Under the pieces are notes generated by a model that saw nothing but the letters and a program-made list of their open reading frames with translations, was not told the origin of the DNA and made no database searches. The translations under genes and the position numbers were made by a program. From positions 62,001 through 126,000 of the forward strand of contig NZ_CP049301.1 of assembly GCF_019443985.1 (NCBI RefSeq): a stretch of DNA of 64,000 nt, given 5' to 3'. Shown here one piece after another: positions 31,476 through 40,682 of this stretch; the stretch's first letter is position 1; every line of letters starts with the position of its first letter. The stretch comes from Liquorilactobacillus hordei DSM 19519. GTDB lineage: Bacteria; Bacillota; Bacilli; Lactobacillales; Lactobacillaceae.

Positions 31476-32717
31476 TTATCTAAAAGTACCGAGTGCTACA
31501 CGACTTGGCATACGTCTATCGGCAACGTAACGCCAGTTGCCAGCAGAAGTCTTATAAGCTACGTAATTATACCCACCATTACGAATATAACCAACATATT
31601 TGATAACTTCGCCTTTATAATAGTAGATATCTGTAGGGTTAGATCCTGCATTTTTCCACACCATCAGTCTTTGGTTAGGAATGAAATAACCTGATTGCAC
31701 CCTAACACCACTTGGTAATGATACTGCTGTAGTAACAGTTGTTTTCTTAACAGTAGTCGGTTTAGCATCATTCTTGAGTGTTCCCTTAATCAACAGTTTC
31801 TGGCTTGGATGGATTACAGAGTTAATAGTCAAACCATTTAACTTAGCTAACTGATTCATTTCTAAGCCTAACTTATTGGCTATCTTCCACCATGAATCAC
31901 CCGATTGAACTACATAATACTTATTGGAGTTATCAATGGTTTCGGCACTTACCACGGTTTTAGGAGCTGTTGGAGTAACCTTAACATCGTTCTTAACGTC
32001 TCCAGATTTCATAAGGTTAGTTAAATCAACATTACCATCTACGCCATAAACATTGCTGCCATATTGCCACATTCCGACATAGTTCATGCTAGGGAAGTAA
32101 CGAAAGTCGGGTGCTGTCTGCAGACTCATCGTTTTATAACTTGCAACCCAAATCCTTGCACCGAAAGTAGAACCAATTTCTTCAACATTGATATAATTTT
32201 TTAGATAACTAGCACCTGAGTATAATACGGCTTTGTAATTAGCTTTTTGAATAGTCTCCATAAATGAGATAATCGCCTGAGTGTTAGCTTCTTTATCAGA
32301 AGTCGCGCCCTGCTCATAGTCCAAAGCAATTACTGAACCTGTTTTTAAGCCTACTCTTTGTGCATCATCAATAGCCATATTAGCCATTTTAATAGCATCC
32401 GATTGACTAGATCCGAATTGACCCCAGAAATATGAACCAATTTCCATTCCTACCGAACTAGCCGAAGCCAACTGAGCAGAAGCTTTAGGGTTCTTATAAT
32501 GAGTCCCTTCACCACCACCTGAACCACCAAGTTTAGCAAGAACAAACGAACCACCTTTGTCCTTAAGAGACTGCATATAAGTGGGAGTTGAGTCTTGATA
32601 ACTAGCTACATCAAAACCCAATGTATTTGCTGAAGCTGCGCCATAAAACGACAAAATTACTAATAAAGATCCAAAAAATGATAATAAACCTAAAATATAT
32701 TTATTTTTCTTAATCAT
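31476..32717 (-). CDS. Exported endolysin: GH25 muramidase, LysM, SH3-like
   Basis: Degrades host peptidoglycan at lysis. Start ATG 32717 (AAAGGAAGATGAA upstream), giving a clear signal peptide (KKNKYILGLLSFF...SFYGAASA, residues 1-31). GH25 domain about 34-225 with GFDVASYQ, catalytic IALDYEQG and WVASY; LysM about 263-310 (YYVVQSGDSWWKIANKLG); C-terminal SH3-type wall-binding domain about 335-413. The signal peptide implies Sec export independent of the holin. Preceded by a conserved motif and the holin gene. Confidence 0.95.
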   Translation of the reverse strand: MIKKNKYILGLLSFFGSLLVILSFYGAASANTLGFDVASYQDSTPTYMQSLKDKGGSFVLAKLGGSGGGEGTHYKNPKASAQLASASSVGMEIGSYFWGQFGSSQSDAIKMANMAIDDAQRVGLKTGSVIALDYEQGATSDKEANTQAIISFMETIQKANYKAVLYSGASYLKNYINVEEIGSTFGARIWVASYKTMSLQTAPDFRYFPSMNYVGMWQYGSNVYGVDGNVDLTNLMKSGDVKNDVKVTPTAPKTVVSAETIDNSNKYYVVQSGDSWWKIANKLGLEMNQLAKLNGLTINSVIHPSQKLLIKGTLKNDAKPTTVKKTTVTTAVSLPSGVRVQSGYFIPNQRLMVWKNAGSNPTDIYYYKGEVIKYVGYIRNGGYNYVAYKTSAGNWRYVADRRMPSRVALGTFR

Positions 32718-32733
32718 TTCATCTTCCTTTCTA

Positions 32734-32748
32734 TCATTATGTTTATTT
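32734..32748 (-). promoter_or_regulatory. conserved 15-base motif, exact copy
   Basis: AAATAAACATAATGA between holin stop and endolysin start. Confidence 0.6.
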
Positions 32749-33147
32749 TTATTGAGCTGCAATTGTAGTAACTTTAGATTGAACCGTATCAATAGTATTT
32801 TTAAGTTCATTAACTTTTGAAATAGCAACTTGTGCTTTAGTATTAGCTAATTCGGAAGTTGTCTTACTATTTTCAGTTTTGTCTTGAAGCGTAGAAATTG
32901 TATCTTGTATATTACTAATATTTGTACTAACAGTAGCTGGTTCACTCAATACCCCAACTGCCCCCAGAATAACTAAAATAGTATTGATCACAGCAATGAT
33001 ACTATTCAAATCTCCAGTGAACTTTACTCCAAAACTAGCAAAAATTTGTTGAATTAGAACTATTAAAAGTGAAATGAAACCAGCCAACACCTTACCATTG
33101 ATAGTATTATCGCTATCTATAAACTTACTCTTAATATTTTTTAACAT
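32749..33147 (-). CDS. Holin (phi LC3-like)
   Basis: 132 aa from ATG 33147 (AAGGAGTTTTA upstream). IDSDNTINGKVLAGFISLLIVLIQQIFASFG is the first membrane helix and SIIAVINTILVILGAVGVL the second, in the pattern of the phi LC3 holin family; here a coiled-coil tail of about 60 residues is added (ISNIQDTISTLQDK...). Makes membrane lesions or depolarises the membrane to activate the exported endolysin directly downstream. Confidence 0.85.
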   Translation of the reverse strand: MLKNIKSKFIDSDNTINGKVLAGFISLLIVLIQQIFASFGVKFTGDLNSIIAVINTILVILGAVGVLSEPATVSTNISNIQDTISTLQDKTENSKTTSELANTKAQVAISKVNELKNTIDTVQSKVTTIAAQ

Positions 33148-33166
33148 TAAAACTCCTTCTTTCTTT

Positions 33167-33181
33167 TCATTATGTTTATTT
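33167..33181 (-). promoter_or_regulatory. conserved 15-base motif, exact copy
   Basis: AAATAAACATAATGA; its TAA is the stop of the preceding gene, and the holin starts 20 bases on. Confidence 0.6.
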
Positions 33182-33880
33182 AGTATATTTAATTTGTAAC
33201 TTAGGTTTACGCCAATCATCTGTCCCATAGAAATAACCATAATAATAAGGGTCGGCAGAACCATTATAGGTTACTAGTCCTTTAATACTATTATCTCTAA
33301 GCTGTTCGCCCACCCAATTTGGTAACGTTATCCATTGTCCCTCATCTCTATTCCAGTATCTTTGACGAGCTATATCTAGTTGTTTAAATCCAAACCTACC
33401 CTGCCAACTACTAAAATTATGTGTTCCTAGAACTGCTTGTCCACCAGTCGTATACCACCAATGTTGAGAATGTAGATATAATTTTACTTCGTTGATTTCT
33501 GCACCCTGTAATACATTACGAATAGCACTGTCATTAAATCCCATAAGACCACCTTGAATACCGCCATCGCCTTCCCAGCGAACATCGGGGTTTGTAAACC
33601 TACCTTGCAACATATTATTCCCTTTATTATCTCTTGGTCTTGCAGAGTCACTTAATCCTCTAGATTTAGTCCATGCAGTTTCACCCCAATAACTTTGTGT
33701 CCATGTTGAATCAAATGTAGCAATATTTGTTGTTTTCGATACTGTTCTCCAACCTTCTGATGAAGCAGTCCATAATTTAACTTTAGCTGGTATCCATGAA
33801 GAACCATTCCATATTTTTGCCTGGCCTTGACGATCTAGCCAACCACCCTTACCATCACTCATCTTTATTCCTTGTGTCAT
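33176..33880 (-). CDS. Tail tip/receptor-binding accessory protein, 234 aa
   Basis: ATG 33880 behind GGAGGCGAGTTA. Trp- and Gly-rich: the N-terminal MSDGKGGWLDRQGQAKIWNGSSWIPAKVKLW and later WTQSYWGETAW, SQHWWYTTGGQAV, GTDDWRKPKLQIKYTK are typical of phage distal tail/carbohydrate-facing proteins. Last structural gene before the lysis genes. Exact role inferred from place and composition. Confidence 0.6.
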   Translation of the reverse strand: MTQGIKMSDGKGGWLDRQGQAKIWNGSSWIPAKVKLWTASSEGWRTVSKTTNIATFDSTWTQSYWGETAWTKSRGLSDSARPRDNKGNNMLQGRFTNPDVRWEGDGGIQGGLMGFNDSAIRNVLQGAEINEVKLYLHSQHWWYTTGGQAVLGTHNFSSWQGRFGFKQLDIARQRYWNRDEGQWITLPNWVGEQLRDNSIKGLVTYNGSADPYYYGYFYGTDDWRKPKLQIKYTK

Positions 33881-33891
33881 TAACTCGCCTC

Positions 33892-35157
33892 CTAGAATCC
33901 AATCCAAACTGATCCATAAGGGATATTTCCAGTAGGTGTATCATTGGTAAGAAATAATCTTCTACCTTGTATTCTAGGTGCAGATGGTATATCGACTATT
34001 CCATCTCCTCCTGCTTTAGTAAATGCCATAAGGTATTGATTTCTTCCCCAATCATAAACTCCTAGTTCATGTCTAGAGTCGTTATAATAAAAACCAATAT
34101 GATCGTCATTACTGCCAGCAAATTGGTAGTAACTTTCTGTATCTTGTCCATTTATAACAATTTTGCTATTAGACCAAATCTGATCTTGATAGATACCCAA
34201 TACATTATGACCTTTTACACCAGCAACCAAACCGCCTCCAGATGCCGTTAATCTACCATAAAGATCTGTACTATTATTCCCATTTGGCATTAATCGAATT
34301 TCTGAACCGTTTTCTAGCTCAAAATCAGCATTGACTTGATTTACCTTATCATTCCTTAACAATAAACTAGACTCAATACCATCAATCATATCCGCATTTA
34401 TACCCGATCCTTGACCACTATTTGCATCGGTATAAATTTTGTGCCCATTAATTTTAACATCATCTTTACTAGCTATACCTAACGAAACGGAATTATCCCC
34501 TAATGTAAACTTATCATTACTGTCAACATTTGCTAAGTTTACATTAGCACCATTAGATCTCATAAATCTAAAACCAGAACCATATTTAACACCAATATTT
34601 CCTTGTGCTGTATCGCCTGATTTTAATAAATATCTTCCATCATGATTATGTCCATCAAATTTTACACTTAAATTTGATAAAGTTTGATTTGTTCCCAAAA
34701 GACTACTGTTGGTATTCGTGATTTTTGAATTTAACGCTGTTAATGTAGTGTTAATTGTAGATATTGCATTATCTAACGATACTCCACCCGTTGTCCAACT
34801 AGTGTACGTTGATCCGATTGCAGTACATTCAGATATAACACCATTAGATCCAATTATTTTATATTCAATCAAATCTGGATTTTCATTATTCCCTACCGCA
34901 ATCACTGATAAAATGGAAGTTTTATCAGTAGGGATTGTGTTTGGCAAGTCTTCCATATTTTTAACATTATATACACCTGTTTTAATAATAGTTTTAAAAC
35001 TAACACCTGTAACAACCTTCCCTTTAAACATTAGATCATCTAAAGTCCCAATTTGATTACCGCTATTGTCATAAATAATAACGGAATCACCTTCTGTTTC
35101 AAAATGGTAGAAATTATCTTTACCTACCCAATATCTACCTGTATGTTTAGTAACCAT
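33892..35157 (-). CDS. Tail fibre/receptor-binding protein, 421 aa
   Basis: ATG 35157 after AGGAAGTGAATTG. It contains the phage-fibre motif KFDGHNHDGRYLLKSGDTAQG (about residues 155-175; the HxHDGRY type binds metal in trimeric fibres), an N-terminal part with a short coiled coil (LDNAISTINTTLTALNSKI) and the terminal PYGSVWIGF common in tail proteins. Probably trimeric and host-binding. Preceded by a variant of the conserved motif. Confidence 0.75.
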   Translation of the reverse strand: MVTKHTGRYWVGKDNFYHFETEGDSVIIYDNSGNQIGTLDDLMFKGKVVTGVSFKTIIKTGVYNVKNMEDLPNTIPTDKTSILSVIAVGNNENPDLIEYKIIGSNGVISECTAIGSTYTSWTTGGVSLDNAISTINTTLTALNSKITNTNSSLLGTNQTLSNLSVKFDGHNHDGRYLLKSGDTAQGNIGVKYGSGFRFMRSNGANVNLANVDSNDKFTLGDNSVSLGIASKDDVKINGHKIYTDANSGQGSGINADMIDGIESSLLLRNDKVNQVNADFELENGSEIRLMPNGNNSTDLYGRLTASGGGLVAGVKGHNVLGIYQDQIWSNSKIVINGQDTESYYQFAGSNDDHIGFYYNDSRHELGVYDWGRNQYLMAFTKAGGDGIVDIPSAPRIQGRRLFLTNDTPTGNIPYGSVWIGF

Positions 35158-35181
35158 CAATTCACTTCCTGTTCTTTTCTA

Positions 35182-35196
35182 TCAATATGTTTATTT
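35182..35196 (-). promoter_or_regulatory. conserved motif, variant AAATAAACATATTGA
   Basis: One mismatch to the consensus; directly after a stop codon and 24 bases before the fibre gene. Confidence 0.5.
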
Positions 35197-35598
35197 CTAA
35201 TTGATAATAATATCTTCATCAGACAATACGCCATCTTCTGATTCAAATTTAGTAACACCACTAATATTCCTATTTAATTTTTCATCATGAATAACCAATG
35301 TATTATTTCTAGTAGAACCACTAGAGCCAATTATAGTTAAGCTAAGACCGTTTCCATATAGATCCTGTACAATTACTATATCATCTTTACTAATCCAATC
35401 ATGCAAATGTTCGGGGAGTGTGCATGTGAATTCAGTTCCGTTAATTTTAACTATACAATTATATCCAGAAGGGTCTTGCACAACTACTCCAACCTTATTC
35501 TGAGGAGTATTTGTTGCACTTAACTTACTATCTACCAAGGTATTTATGCTATCAATAATATTGGTTTGAATTTCTGTGGTCGTTTTTCTATCTGTCAT
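35197..35598 (-). CDS. Baseplate-type small protein, 133 aa
   Basis: ATG after AAGGTGATAGGAT. N-terminal helix, then a beta-rich segment (VGVVVQDPSGYNCIVKINGTEFTCTL...DIVIVQDLYGNG) that looks like an OB-type domain seen in phage baseplate/tail proteins. Context between hub and fibre genes supports a tail-tip role; family not certain. Confidence 0.55.
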   Translation of the reverse strand: MTDRKTTTEIQTNIIDSINTLVDSKLSATNTPQNKVGVVVQDPSGYNCIVKINGTEFTCTLPEHLHDWISKDDIVIVQDLYGNGLSLTIIGSSGSTRNNTLVIHDEKLNRNISGVTKFESEDGVLSDEDIIIN

Positions 35599-35609
35599 AT
35601 CCTATCACC

Positions 35610-36338
35610 TTAACTCAATACTTCAATAAAATGTGTTGACGCACTTAGATTTTGCGGAATAGTTTTGCCAACCATTAAAGGATTATATGGATACCAATAA
35701 TCACTCGTAGTTGCCAAGTCTGGTTTTTGATTAGTATTAGCGACCTTACATATAAACACCATGTCTACAGGATTCCAGCTATCGCCTAATTTAATTGAAA
35801 CAGCATCACCAATTGAATATGCTGTACCACCATTCCACACTCCTTTATAATAAGAGCTTAAACCGATATCGCCTTTATCACCCTTCCAAGCTATCTTACG
35901 ATAACTTGTAGTTGTTACATCGGGTGTAGCTGTTTTGCTTGCCACCGTGTCATCTATTACTAAATATAAATCACCATTATAAGAAACTAGATTCTGTTTG
36001 CCATATTTCTTTGTTGAATCCCATACCCCTTGATAATTAAAATTATTTACATAAGTGTCCCATAATTTTTGCTTGTTTGCTATATAGCCATCAACATTAT
36101 TAGCAAAGAATGTCTCTAAAGCAACCATTGAATCTGTTACTTTGTTCATGGTTTCAGGTGTGAGAATGTAATCTTGTAACTCCGCGGCCAAAGCATTTAG
36201 TCTATTTTGCTGATTATTATCTAAAACAGATAATGCTTTTAAACTTGTGTATTCATTAGCATCTTGTATTAGATTAGCAGGTAAATCAAATAGCTCTTTA
36301 AAGCTATCAATACTACCTGGAAAACTTGATCTTGACAT
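35610..36338 (-). CDS. Tail protein with carbohydrate-binding-like repeats, 242 aa
   Basis: Start ATG 36338 (AGGAG upstream; an in-frame TTG is closer to it). Helical N-terminal half, then two related units YQGVWDSTKKYGKQNLVSYNG and YYKGVWNGGTAYSIGDAVSI, each of the chitin-binding type 5/12 pattern (W-x-Y-x-G-D-x-V), so probably binds cell-wall sugar. Own sigma70-type promoter upstream. Confidence 0.68.
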   Translation of the reverse strand: MSRSSFPGSIDSFKELFDLPANLIQDANEYTSLKALSVLDNNQQNRLNALAAELQDYILTPETMNKVTDSMVALETFFANNVDGYIANKQKLWDTYVNNFNYQGVWDSTKKYGKQNLVSYNGDLYLVIDDTVASKTATPDVTTTSYRKIAWKGDKGDIGLSSYYKGVWNGGTAYSIGDAVSIKLGDSWNPVDMVFICKVANTNQKPDLATTSDYWYPYNPLMVGKTIPQNLSASTHFIEVLS

Positions 36339-36366
36339 ATAATTAATCAACTCCTATTCTTTTATA

Positions 36367-36395
36367 ATTATATCATTTTTTATTTTTTCTGTAAA
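36367..36395 (-). promoter_or_regulatory. Sigma70 promoter inside the late region
   Basis: Minus strand TTTACA (36395-36390), 17 bases, TATAAT (36372-36367) with TGA before the -10. It lies in the gap after the hub gene and would transcribe the tail-tip, holin and endolysin genes. Confidence 0.72.
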
Positions 36396-36420
36396 TTTTT
36401 GGTTGACTTTTGAAAAACAG

Positions 36421-38514
36421 TTAATCATAGATAACCTTAAACCCACTTGAGACAGTTGATGCACTCGCATCATCAAATACACTACTTGCATCAAGCCCTT
36501 TATTGTAAATATTCATAAAATGTGACCCACCTATTGAACCAGTATCTGTGTCGTTTGAGTCGTTTAAAGCGTTCCATAAACTCATATTATTCATTTCATC
36601 TATAATTTCTTCTATCATTTCATCATTAGTAGATTTTAATGGTAATAACTTAGTCAAGAAGTTCAAATTGAGATTATTCTCGTTTTTAATTCTAGTAAAC
36701 ATTTGCTTAAAAGCATTAATACTACCACATAAGTAATAAAGAGCTGAAGCAATTAAATAAGCAGCAACATAGTCTTCGGATGTACTTTCCCAAGTGTTAT
36801 TTAATAATGCCTTTGCTTTATTAATAAAGTAGGTTTTTTTCTCTGCATCTGTTTTAAAACCAGTTATTGATTGATATCTATCTTTACCACCATGAATCAA
36901 TTCTGCAAATCCTTCTTTAAACCATACTGGCATATCTAGCGTATTAGAAACACCATAATAATCATTAGAAACTGCATGAAACATTTCATGCGCCAATATT
37001 CTATCTAAATAATCGCCTTTAGATCTACCAGCATCTCCATCTTCGCTAGAAAGATTCAAATTTTGATAATCCATTAAATCAAATTCCATAGTTTGAGTTT
37101 TTGTTGTAGTATAGCCAGTAACAGCTGCTTGCTCTCCGCCTTTGCTGATACTGGTAAATCTAACAACAATTGTATTCTCGCCTGCTCCACTAATACCGTA
37201 GCAATCTTTGATTCTTTGCTCACCTAAACTTAACCACCCCAACTGATTAATACCTTTTTTAATAGCATTAACAATTGGAATTTCTTCATCTCCATATTCA
37301 AGACCAACATAATACATTTTATGTGTCGTTATACTCATATCCCCACCAATAGCCAGATCAAGTGAAAAACTATCAATCATATACCTATACTTATTACCTG
37401 TTTCTGGATTAACGATTTCGACCAAATCATTAGGTTCAAATATATACATAGGAATACAGGAAATCGTACAAGACTCTTGGAAGTGAGCCGTTTTCCAAAC
37501 ATTATATTTTGCTTCTGCGACACATTGAATATCATTAGATAATTTAGTATCAACTATAATTGTAGTTTTTGTGCCAATAGCATCTACATTGAATGGATTT
37601 TTACTATCTGTAATTCTCACAACACCTTGAGGGGTTAAACCTGTGCTTGTATTAGTTGCACCGTAAACTACAACTCTATTCCTTACATTCTTGAGATTAT
37701 AGGTCTCGCTAAATGACAATGTTAAGTCTGCCCTGTCTTGATTAGTAGAGTCAAAAATCCATTTAGGTTCTATTGTATCGACACTTTTTTGTATTTCTAA
37801 CTTTCTAAATTCAAATTCACCTTTAATGTTATATCCGCATTGATAATCCATATACATATCTCTGAGATCTTTAATAATATCGGTAACATTACTTCCTACC
37901 TCTTTTGTGTAATCATAGGTTAATATTTCATCTGATGAACTCTCATAAATATATCCAAAGGTGGTTTCTCCTACAAGTTCCATAACCTTTCTTATAGCAA
38001 CACTAATTAATGTCCCTTTTGGAATTATTAATTCATTTTCCAATGTCTTTTCATCATATTGTGTCATTTTATCCGATAGTTTTATTGAGATTGAACTGTC
38101 ACTTGCTGATATGGCTAACGTTTCCTCATCAACTAAGAAAGTACCTAACAAGAAGTTTACTACTGGATGCCCGCTAGTGGTTAAATCCTGTATACCTTGA
38201 TACAGTTTGAACTGTTTCCCAAACCAAACTACACCCCCGTCTTTAGGTATATAGTCAGGATCAACCACCATTGTCAATGTACCAGTTCTTCTCGTAAGTG
38301 AATCTGCCGTTACACTAAGGCTACCTCCAGTTGTCTTACCTGCAATTGTATCTATAATAGAACCATCTGTATCAATTACTTGTATTGTTGTACTAACATT
38401 TCTTATAGGCTGAGTGTGTACAGATTGAGCTTGCGTACCAATGCTGGAATACAAATCGTCTATAATATTAGGAACAATATAGTTTATTTGGTTTTTCGTA
38501 ATAGTATTCGTTAT
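36421..38514 (-). CDS. Tail hub protein fused to a zinc metallopeptidase
   Basis: N-terminal about 400 residues resemble phage tail hub/baseplate proteins of the XkdQ/DUF5048 kind (LSVTADSLTRRTGTLTMVV, FEPNDLVEIVNPETGNKYRYMIDSFSLDL). The C-terminal part has a zincin motif DRILAHEMFHAVSND and a downstream FKEGFAELIHGG with the third ligand Glu, as in flagellinolysin-like peptidases. No normal start: ATT 38517 or ATA 38514 follow AGAGGTGG; the first TTG (38454) has no binding site. The frame is continuous with the upstream gene past its TAG (38526-38524). Confidence 0.8.
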   Translation of the reverse strand: MTNTITKNQINYIVPNIIDDLYSSIGTQAQSVHTQPIRNVSTTIQVIDTDGSIIDTIAGKTTGGSLSVTADSLTRRTGTLTMVVDPDYIPKDGGVVWFGKQFKLYQGIQDLTTSGHPVVNFLLGTFLVDEETLAISASDSSISIKLSDKMTQYDEKTLENELIIPKGTLISVAIRKVMELVGETTFGYIYESSSDEILTYDYTKEVGSNVTDIIKDLRDMYMDYQCGYNIKGEFEFRKLEIQKSVDTIEPKWIFDSTNQDRADLTLSFSETYNLKNVRNRVVVYGATNTSTGLTPQGVVRITDSKNPFNVDAIGTKTTIIVDTKLSNDIQCVAEAKYNVWKTAHFQESCTISCIPMYIFEPNDLVEIVNPETGNKYRYMIDSFSLDLAIGGDMSITTHKMYYVGLEYGDEEIPIVNAIKKGINQLGWLSLGEQRIKDCYGISGAGENTIVVRFTSISKGGEQAAVTGYTTTKTQTMEFDLMDYQNLNLSSEDGDAGRSKGDYLDRILAHEMFHAVSNDYYGVSNTLDMPVWFKEGFAELIHGGKDRYQSITGFKTDAEKKTYFINKAKALLNNTWESTSEDYVAAYLIASALYYLCGSINAFKQMFTRIKNENNLNLNFLTKLLPLKSTNDEMIEEIIDEMNNMSLWNALNDSNDTDTGSIGGSHFMNIYNKGLDASSVFDDASASTVSSGFKVIYD

Positions 38515-38523
38515 AATCCACCT

Positions 38524-39531
38524 CTATTCCGCAAAAGAATTACGATACTCTCTTCTCGCATCTTCATTAATTGGTTCATTATTCCAATAAACATCGCCAA
38601 ATTCATCATACGTATATATAGACTTTCCAGCTGATGCAATTAATCCTGCTTTGTCCATCGAGTTATAATCCAAAGCACCTATTTCTGTAAAATCGAAACT
38701 CACATCTGCTAATGTATCCAGGGAGGTAGATTTTGGGGTTGATTTTACTCCAAGTGTCACACATAAAATCATGTCTCCATCTTCTCTTCTAATAACCTTG
38801 GCTTGACCATTGTTTAAGAACTGTATCACAGCTTTCCTATTTAATCTCTCAGCTCTCGCATCGATACTCTTAGCACTACCATTTAATTGCTCAGATGTTA
38901 ATGGAAGAAATTTAACATTACTACTTCTATAATTTTGATTACCAAAGCTAACAATAGGATATGCACTATTTAATGGTGTTGCTACATTTGAATTCTTATT
39001 GTAATTCATTTCTGCTAATTCAAAATCTAAGTCTAATGCAAAATTATTATTTAGATCAGATATGAAAGTCCCATCATAAGTTATAGATACAGGTTGACTT
39101 TTGGTTATATCACCTCTAGTATTCTCTGCTAATGGAACTATACAATATTGATAAGTCTTACCACTCTCGACAAATCTATCCACCACCGTGTAAACATTGT
39201 AATCTTCGTCATAAGGGAAAGTCGCCACTAACTGCCAATCCTGATTTGACTTTATCTCTCTTCTATATAAGTTAATATTTGTAACCCTATGTCCCGATCC
39301 ATCTATTGTGCCTGCTTCTATTGTATTGTTGAATGTTGCGTCCATAATAGTTTTAATTTCCCAATTACTTGGTTTTGCATTTGTATCGTCAATTGTCCCA
39401 TCAACTGAAACGAATAATTCATCATACATGCCAGCTCCCATCGTAACTTCATCAATACCAACTGTTGCTATTGGTGTATCGTAAAGATTGCCATCAAATT
39501 TATTGCCAAAAAAATCATAACCTATTATCAT
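38524..39531 (-). CDS. Distal tail structural protein, 335 aa
   Basis: ATG after AGGAGGTTTTAC. Beta-rich, with an Fn3-like part (INLYRREIKSNQDWQLVATFPYDEDYNVYTVVDRFVESGKTYQYCIVPL). Lies between tape measure and hub, the usual place of Dit-like or connector tail proteins. Its TAG stop is followed in frame by the hub-protease sequence. Confidence 0.65.
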   Translation of the reverse strand: MIIGYDFFGNKFDGNLYDTPIATVGIDEVTMGAGMYDELFVSVDGTIDDTNAKPSNWEIKTIMDATFNNTIEAGTIDGSGHRVTNINLYRREIKSNQDWQLVATFPYDEDYNVYTVVDRFVESGKTYQYCIVPLAENTRGDITKSQPVSITYDGTFISDLNNNFALDLDFELAEMNYNKNSNVATPLNSAYPIVSFGNQNYRSSNVKFLPLTSEQLNGSAKSIDARAERLNRKAVIQFLNNGQAKVIRREDGDMILCVTLGVKSTPKSTSLDTLADVSFDFTEIGALDYNSMDKAGLIASAGKSIYTYDEFGDVYWNNEPINEDARREYRNSFAE

Positions 39532-39541
39532 GTAAAACCTC

Positions 39542-40621
39542 CTATTCTGTAATTGGAACTATTTCCATTTGTATTCTAAATTCCTTCACTTTAATATATA
39601 AATAAAATTCTTTTAACCCTAAACCCTTGACAATATTCGACTTAGTTCTTGATTTTAAAGAACCAAAATTTTTTTCACATGTAATATAGTCATCGTGTTT
39701 TACGAATCTAATGTGAATTCCATTTCCAAGTTCGGGAGCAAAGTCTAGCATCGTCCCATTTAAAACATTCATACACCAAACTTTAACTATAAAATCCGAA
39801 GCTTTTGCCATTCCTAATTTAGTAAACATAAGTGGATTATCATTTGGGATAATAATATAGTCATCTTTATAGTAGCTATAATAGGTATCGCTATCAGTTG
39901 CTCTGTTAGGTATGAATGGCTTAACAGGAGTTGCTAATATCTGCTTTAAAAAAGATTCAATAATTATTTGTCCTTCATCATTAAGAGCTAAAGGCTGAAT
40001 TATTCCCGATATGGTAGGAACTATATATTGTGGAATAAACTGCTTTTCCGTTGTGTATTCAATATCATGACTAGTATTTACGGTTATTGAAATATAATAT
40101 AGCTTCCCTTTGATAAGACCTGTTACTTCTTCACTTAATCTAGTTGTTGCAGATGTAGCAGGCACTCTAACTGGATATGTTTGTATAGTTATGTGATTCT
40201 GATCGTAAAGAGTGAATTGATAATTATTTACTGTATCCCCTTGTGCTTGATAATATAAGGCGCTCATTAGAACCTCATCAGTGTACACAAAGTTCTTAGA
40301 ATCAATTGTGTCAAAATTAATTACTGGTTTGTTTAAACACAAAAAATTTATTTCTGTTGACCAATCAGTCCAACCATTACTAGTTTTAACTTTTATTTTT
40401 GCTAGATATGATTTTCCATTTACCAATGTACTGGCCGGCAAAATATGTTTTTTATCGGCAGATATCATTTCCTCTTCATAGACTGCTGTACTATTTGCAG
40501 AGTTTTCTCTAATAGAGAGGAGATTTGATGAAGACTTTTCTGCTCCTAGGTAAATAAATGTAAATGTTCTCTCTTCAGTAGCATCGAAATTATTAGTTAT
40601 ATTTAAAACTGGTTGTACCAT
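39542..40621 (-). CDS. Distal tail protein with Fn3-like domains, 359 aa
   Basis: Two Fn3-like beta sandwiches are visible: residues about 1-90 (ITNNFDATEERTFTFIYLG...LVNGKSYLAKIKVKTSNGWTDWS) and about 95-190 (GKLYYISITVNTS). The C-terminal part (KVWCMNVLNGTMLDFAPELGNGIHIRFV) is unassigned. First gene after the tape measure; Dit-like role by position. Confidence 0.62.
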   Translation of the reverse strand: MVQPVLNITNNFDATEERTFTFIYLGAEKSSSNLLSIRENSANSTAVYEEEMISADKKHILPASTLVNGKSYLAKIKVKTSNGWTDWSTEINFLCLNKPVINFDTIDSKNFVYTDEVLMSALYYQAQGDTVNNYQFTLYDQNHITIQTYPVRVPATSATTRLSEEVTGLIKGKLYYISITVNTSHDIEYTTEKQFIPQYIVPTISGIIQPLALNDEGQIIIESFLKQILATPVKPFIPNRATDSDTYYSYYKDDYIIIPNDNPLMFTKLGMAKASDFIVKVWCMNVLNGTMLDFAPELGNGIHIRFVKHDDYITCEKNFGSLKSRTKSNIVKGLGLKEFYLYIKVKEFRIQMEIVPITE

Positions 40622-40650
40622 TTACTCATTCCCTTCTTAATGCTTTTGTA

Positions 40651-40680
40651 TTTATGTATACCAAATCATTTCTGATTGGT
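40651..40680 (-). repeat. Hairpin-ATACATA border element, copy 2
   Basis: After the tape-measure stop: ACCAATCA-GAAA-TGATTTGGT then ATACATAAA on the minus strand; near-identical to copy 1. Confidence 0.6.
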
Positions 40681-40682
40681 TT

